Below are positions 63,787-64,000 of a DNA stretch of 64,000 nt, piece after piece. The stretch lies in NCBI GenBank assembly GCA_949318235.1, contig OX439131.1:1533169-1597168 (forward strand). Direction: 5' to 3'. The notes beneath the pieces were generated by a model. The model ran no database searches. It saw nothing but the letters and a program-made list of their open reading frames with translations, and was not told the DNA's origin. Origin of the DNA: Ecdyonurus torrentis. Taxonomy: Eukaryota; Arthropoda; Insecta; Ephemeroptera; Heptageniidae. Position numbers and translations under genes: made by a program. How positions within the stretch are numbered: position 1 is the stretch's first letter; every line of letters starts with the position of its first letter.

Positions 63787-64000
63787 GAGAGAACATCGAT
63801 CGTTTTTGTGATATTTTCATGCCTGAGTAAACTTCTCTTCTATTTATATATTATATGATTTGACGGATAGATAAGTTTCGTTTTTCAAAGTATTAAATTG
63901 CCATTGTTGTACAACTTTACCTGTCATAAATAATTAATAATTATTTAAAATTTTATATTATTAAATTTTGATTGAAATGCATTTCATATAGGATACTTAT

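Overview
The window is animal nuclear DNA, about two-thirds A+T, almost certainly from a non-vertebrate metazoan. It holds two conserved, intron-rich animal genes in convergent orientation. The coding exons are short and GC-richer than their surroundings. The introns are large and filled with foldback (MITE-like) elements, microsatellites and poly(A/T) runs. The Groucho WD repeats read closest to invertebrate Groucho as I recall it, but I cannot name the species.

Region 1 (1-2.13 kb): a tandem satellite with a unit of about 180 bp that runs off the left edge. It ends just upstream of a CpG-rich patch (2.37-2.45 kb) with two NRF1-type palindromes, the likely MSH3 promoter.

Region 2 (2.76-17.94 kb, + strand): a complete 18-exon MSH3 gene. 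The exons join in frame into 1,024 codons plus stop. They carry an N-terminal PCNA-interaction box, the MSH3-type mismatch-binding motif, the clamp/lever region and the full MutS ATPase. Intron 4 has the hallmarks of a U12-type AT-AC intron. Intron 6 contains a nearly perfect 1,068-bp palindrome with no spacer. Intron 13 is a nest of foldback elements plus a probable non-LTR retrotransposon tail.

Region 3 (17.95-22.09 kb): intergenic between the two 3' ends. It holds several foldback elements and simple repeats and no supported gene.

Region 4 (22.10-50.03 kb, - strand): a Groucho/TLE co-repressor. Fifteen coding exons are visible (784 codons plus stop), covering the Q, GP, CcN, SP and WD40 regions. 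Only the short first coding exon (about 8 codons in relatives) is missing.

Region 5 (50.04-64.0 kb): most simply intron 1 of Groucho. It has no recognised exon. It holds long (GA)n/(CT)n tracts, a minisatellite, a tRNA-derived SINE-like element and more foldback elements.

The two genes have unrelated jobs: MSH3 in mismatch repair of insertion/deletion loops, Groucho in transcriptional repression. They appear to be neighbours only by position. The most unusual features of the window are the AT-AC intron, the giant palindrome, and the repeated occurrence of the CRE octamer TGACGTCA inside several otherwise different foldback families.
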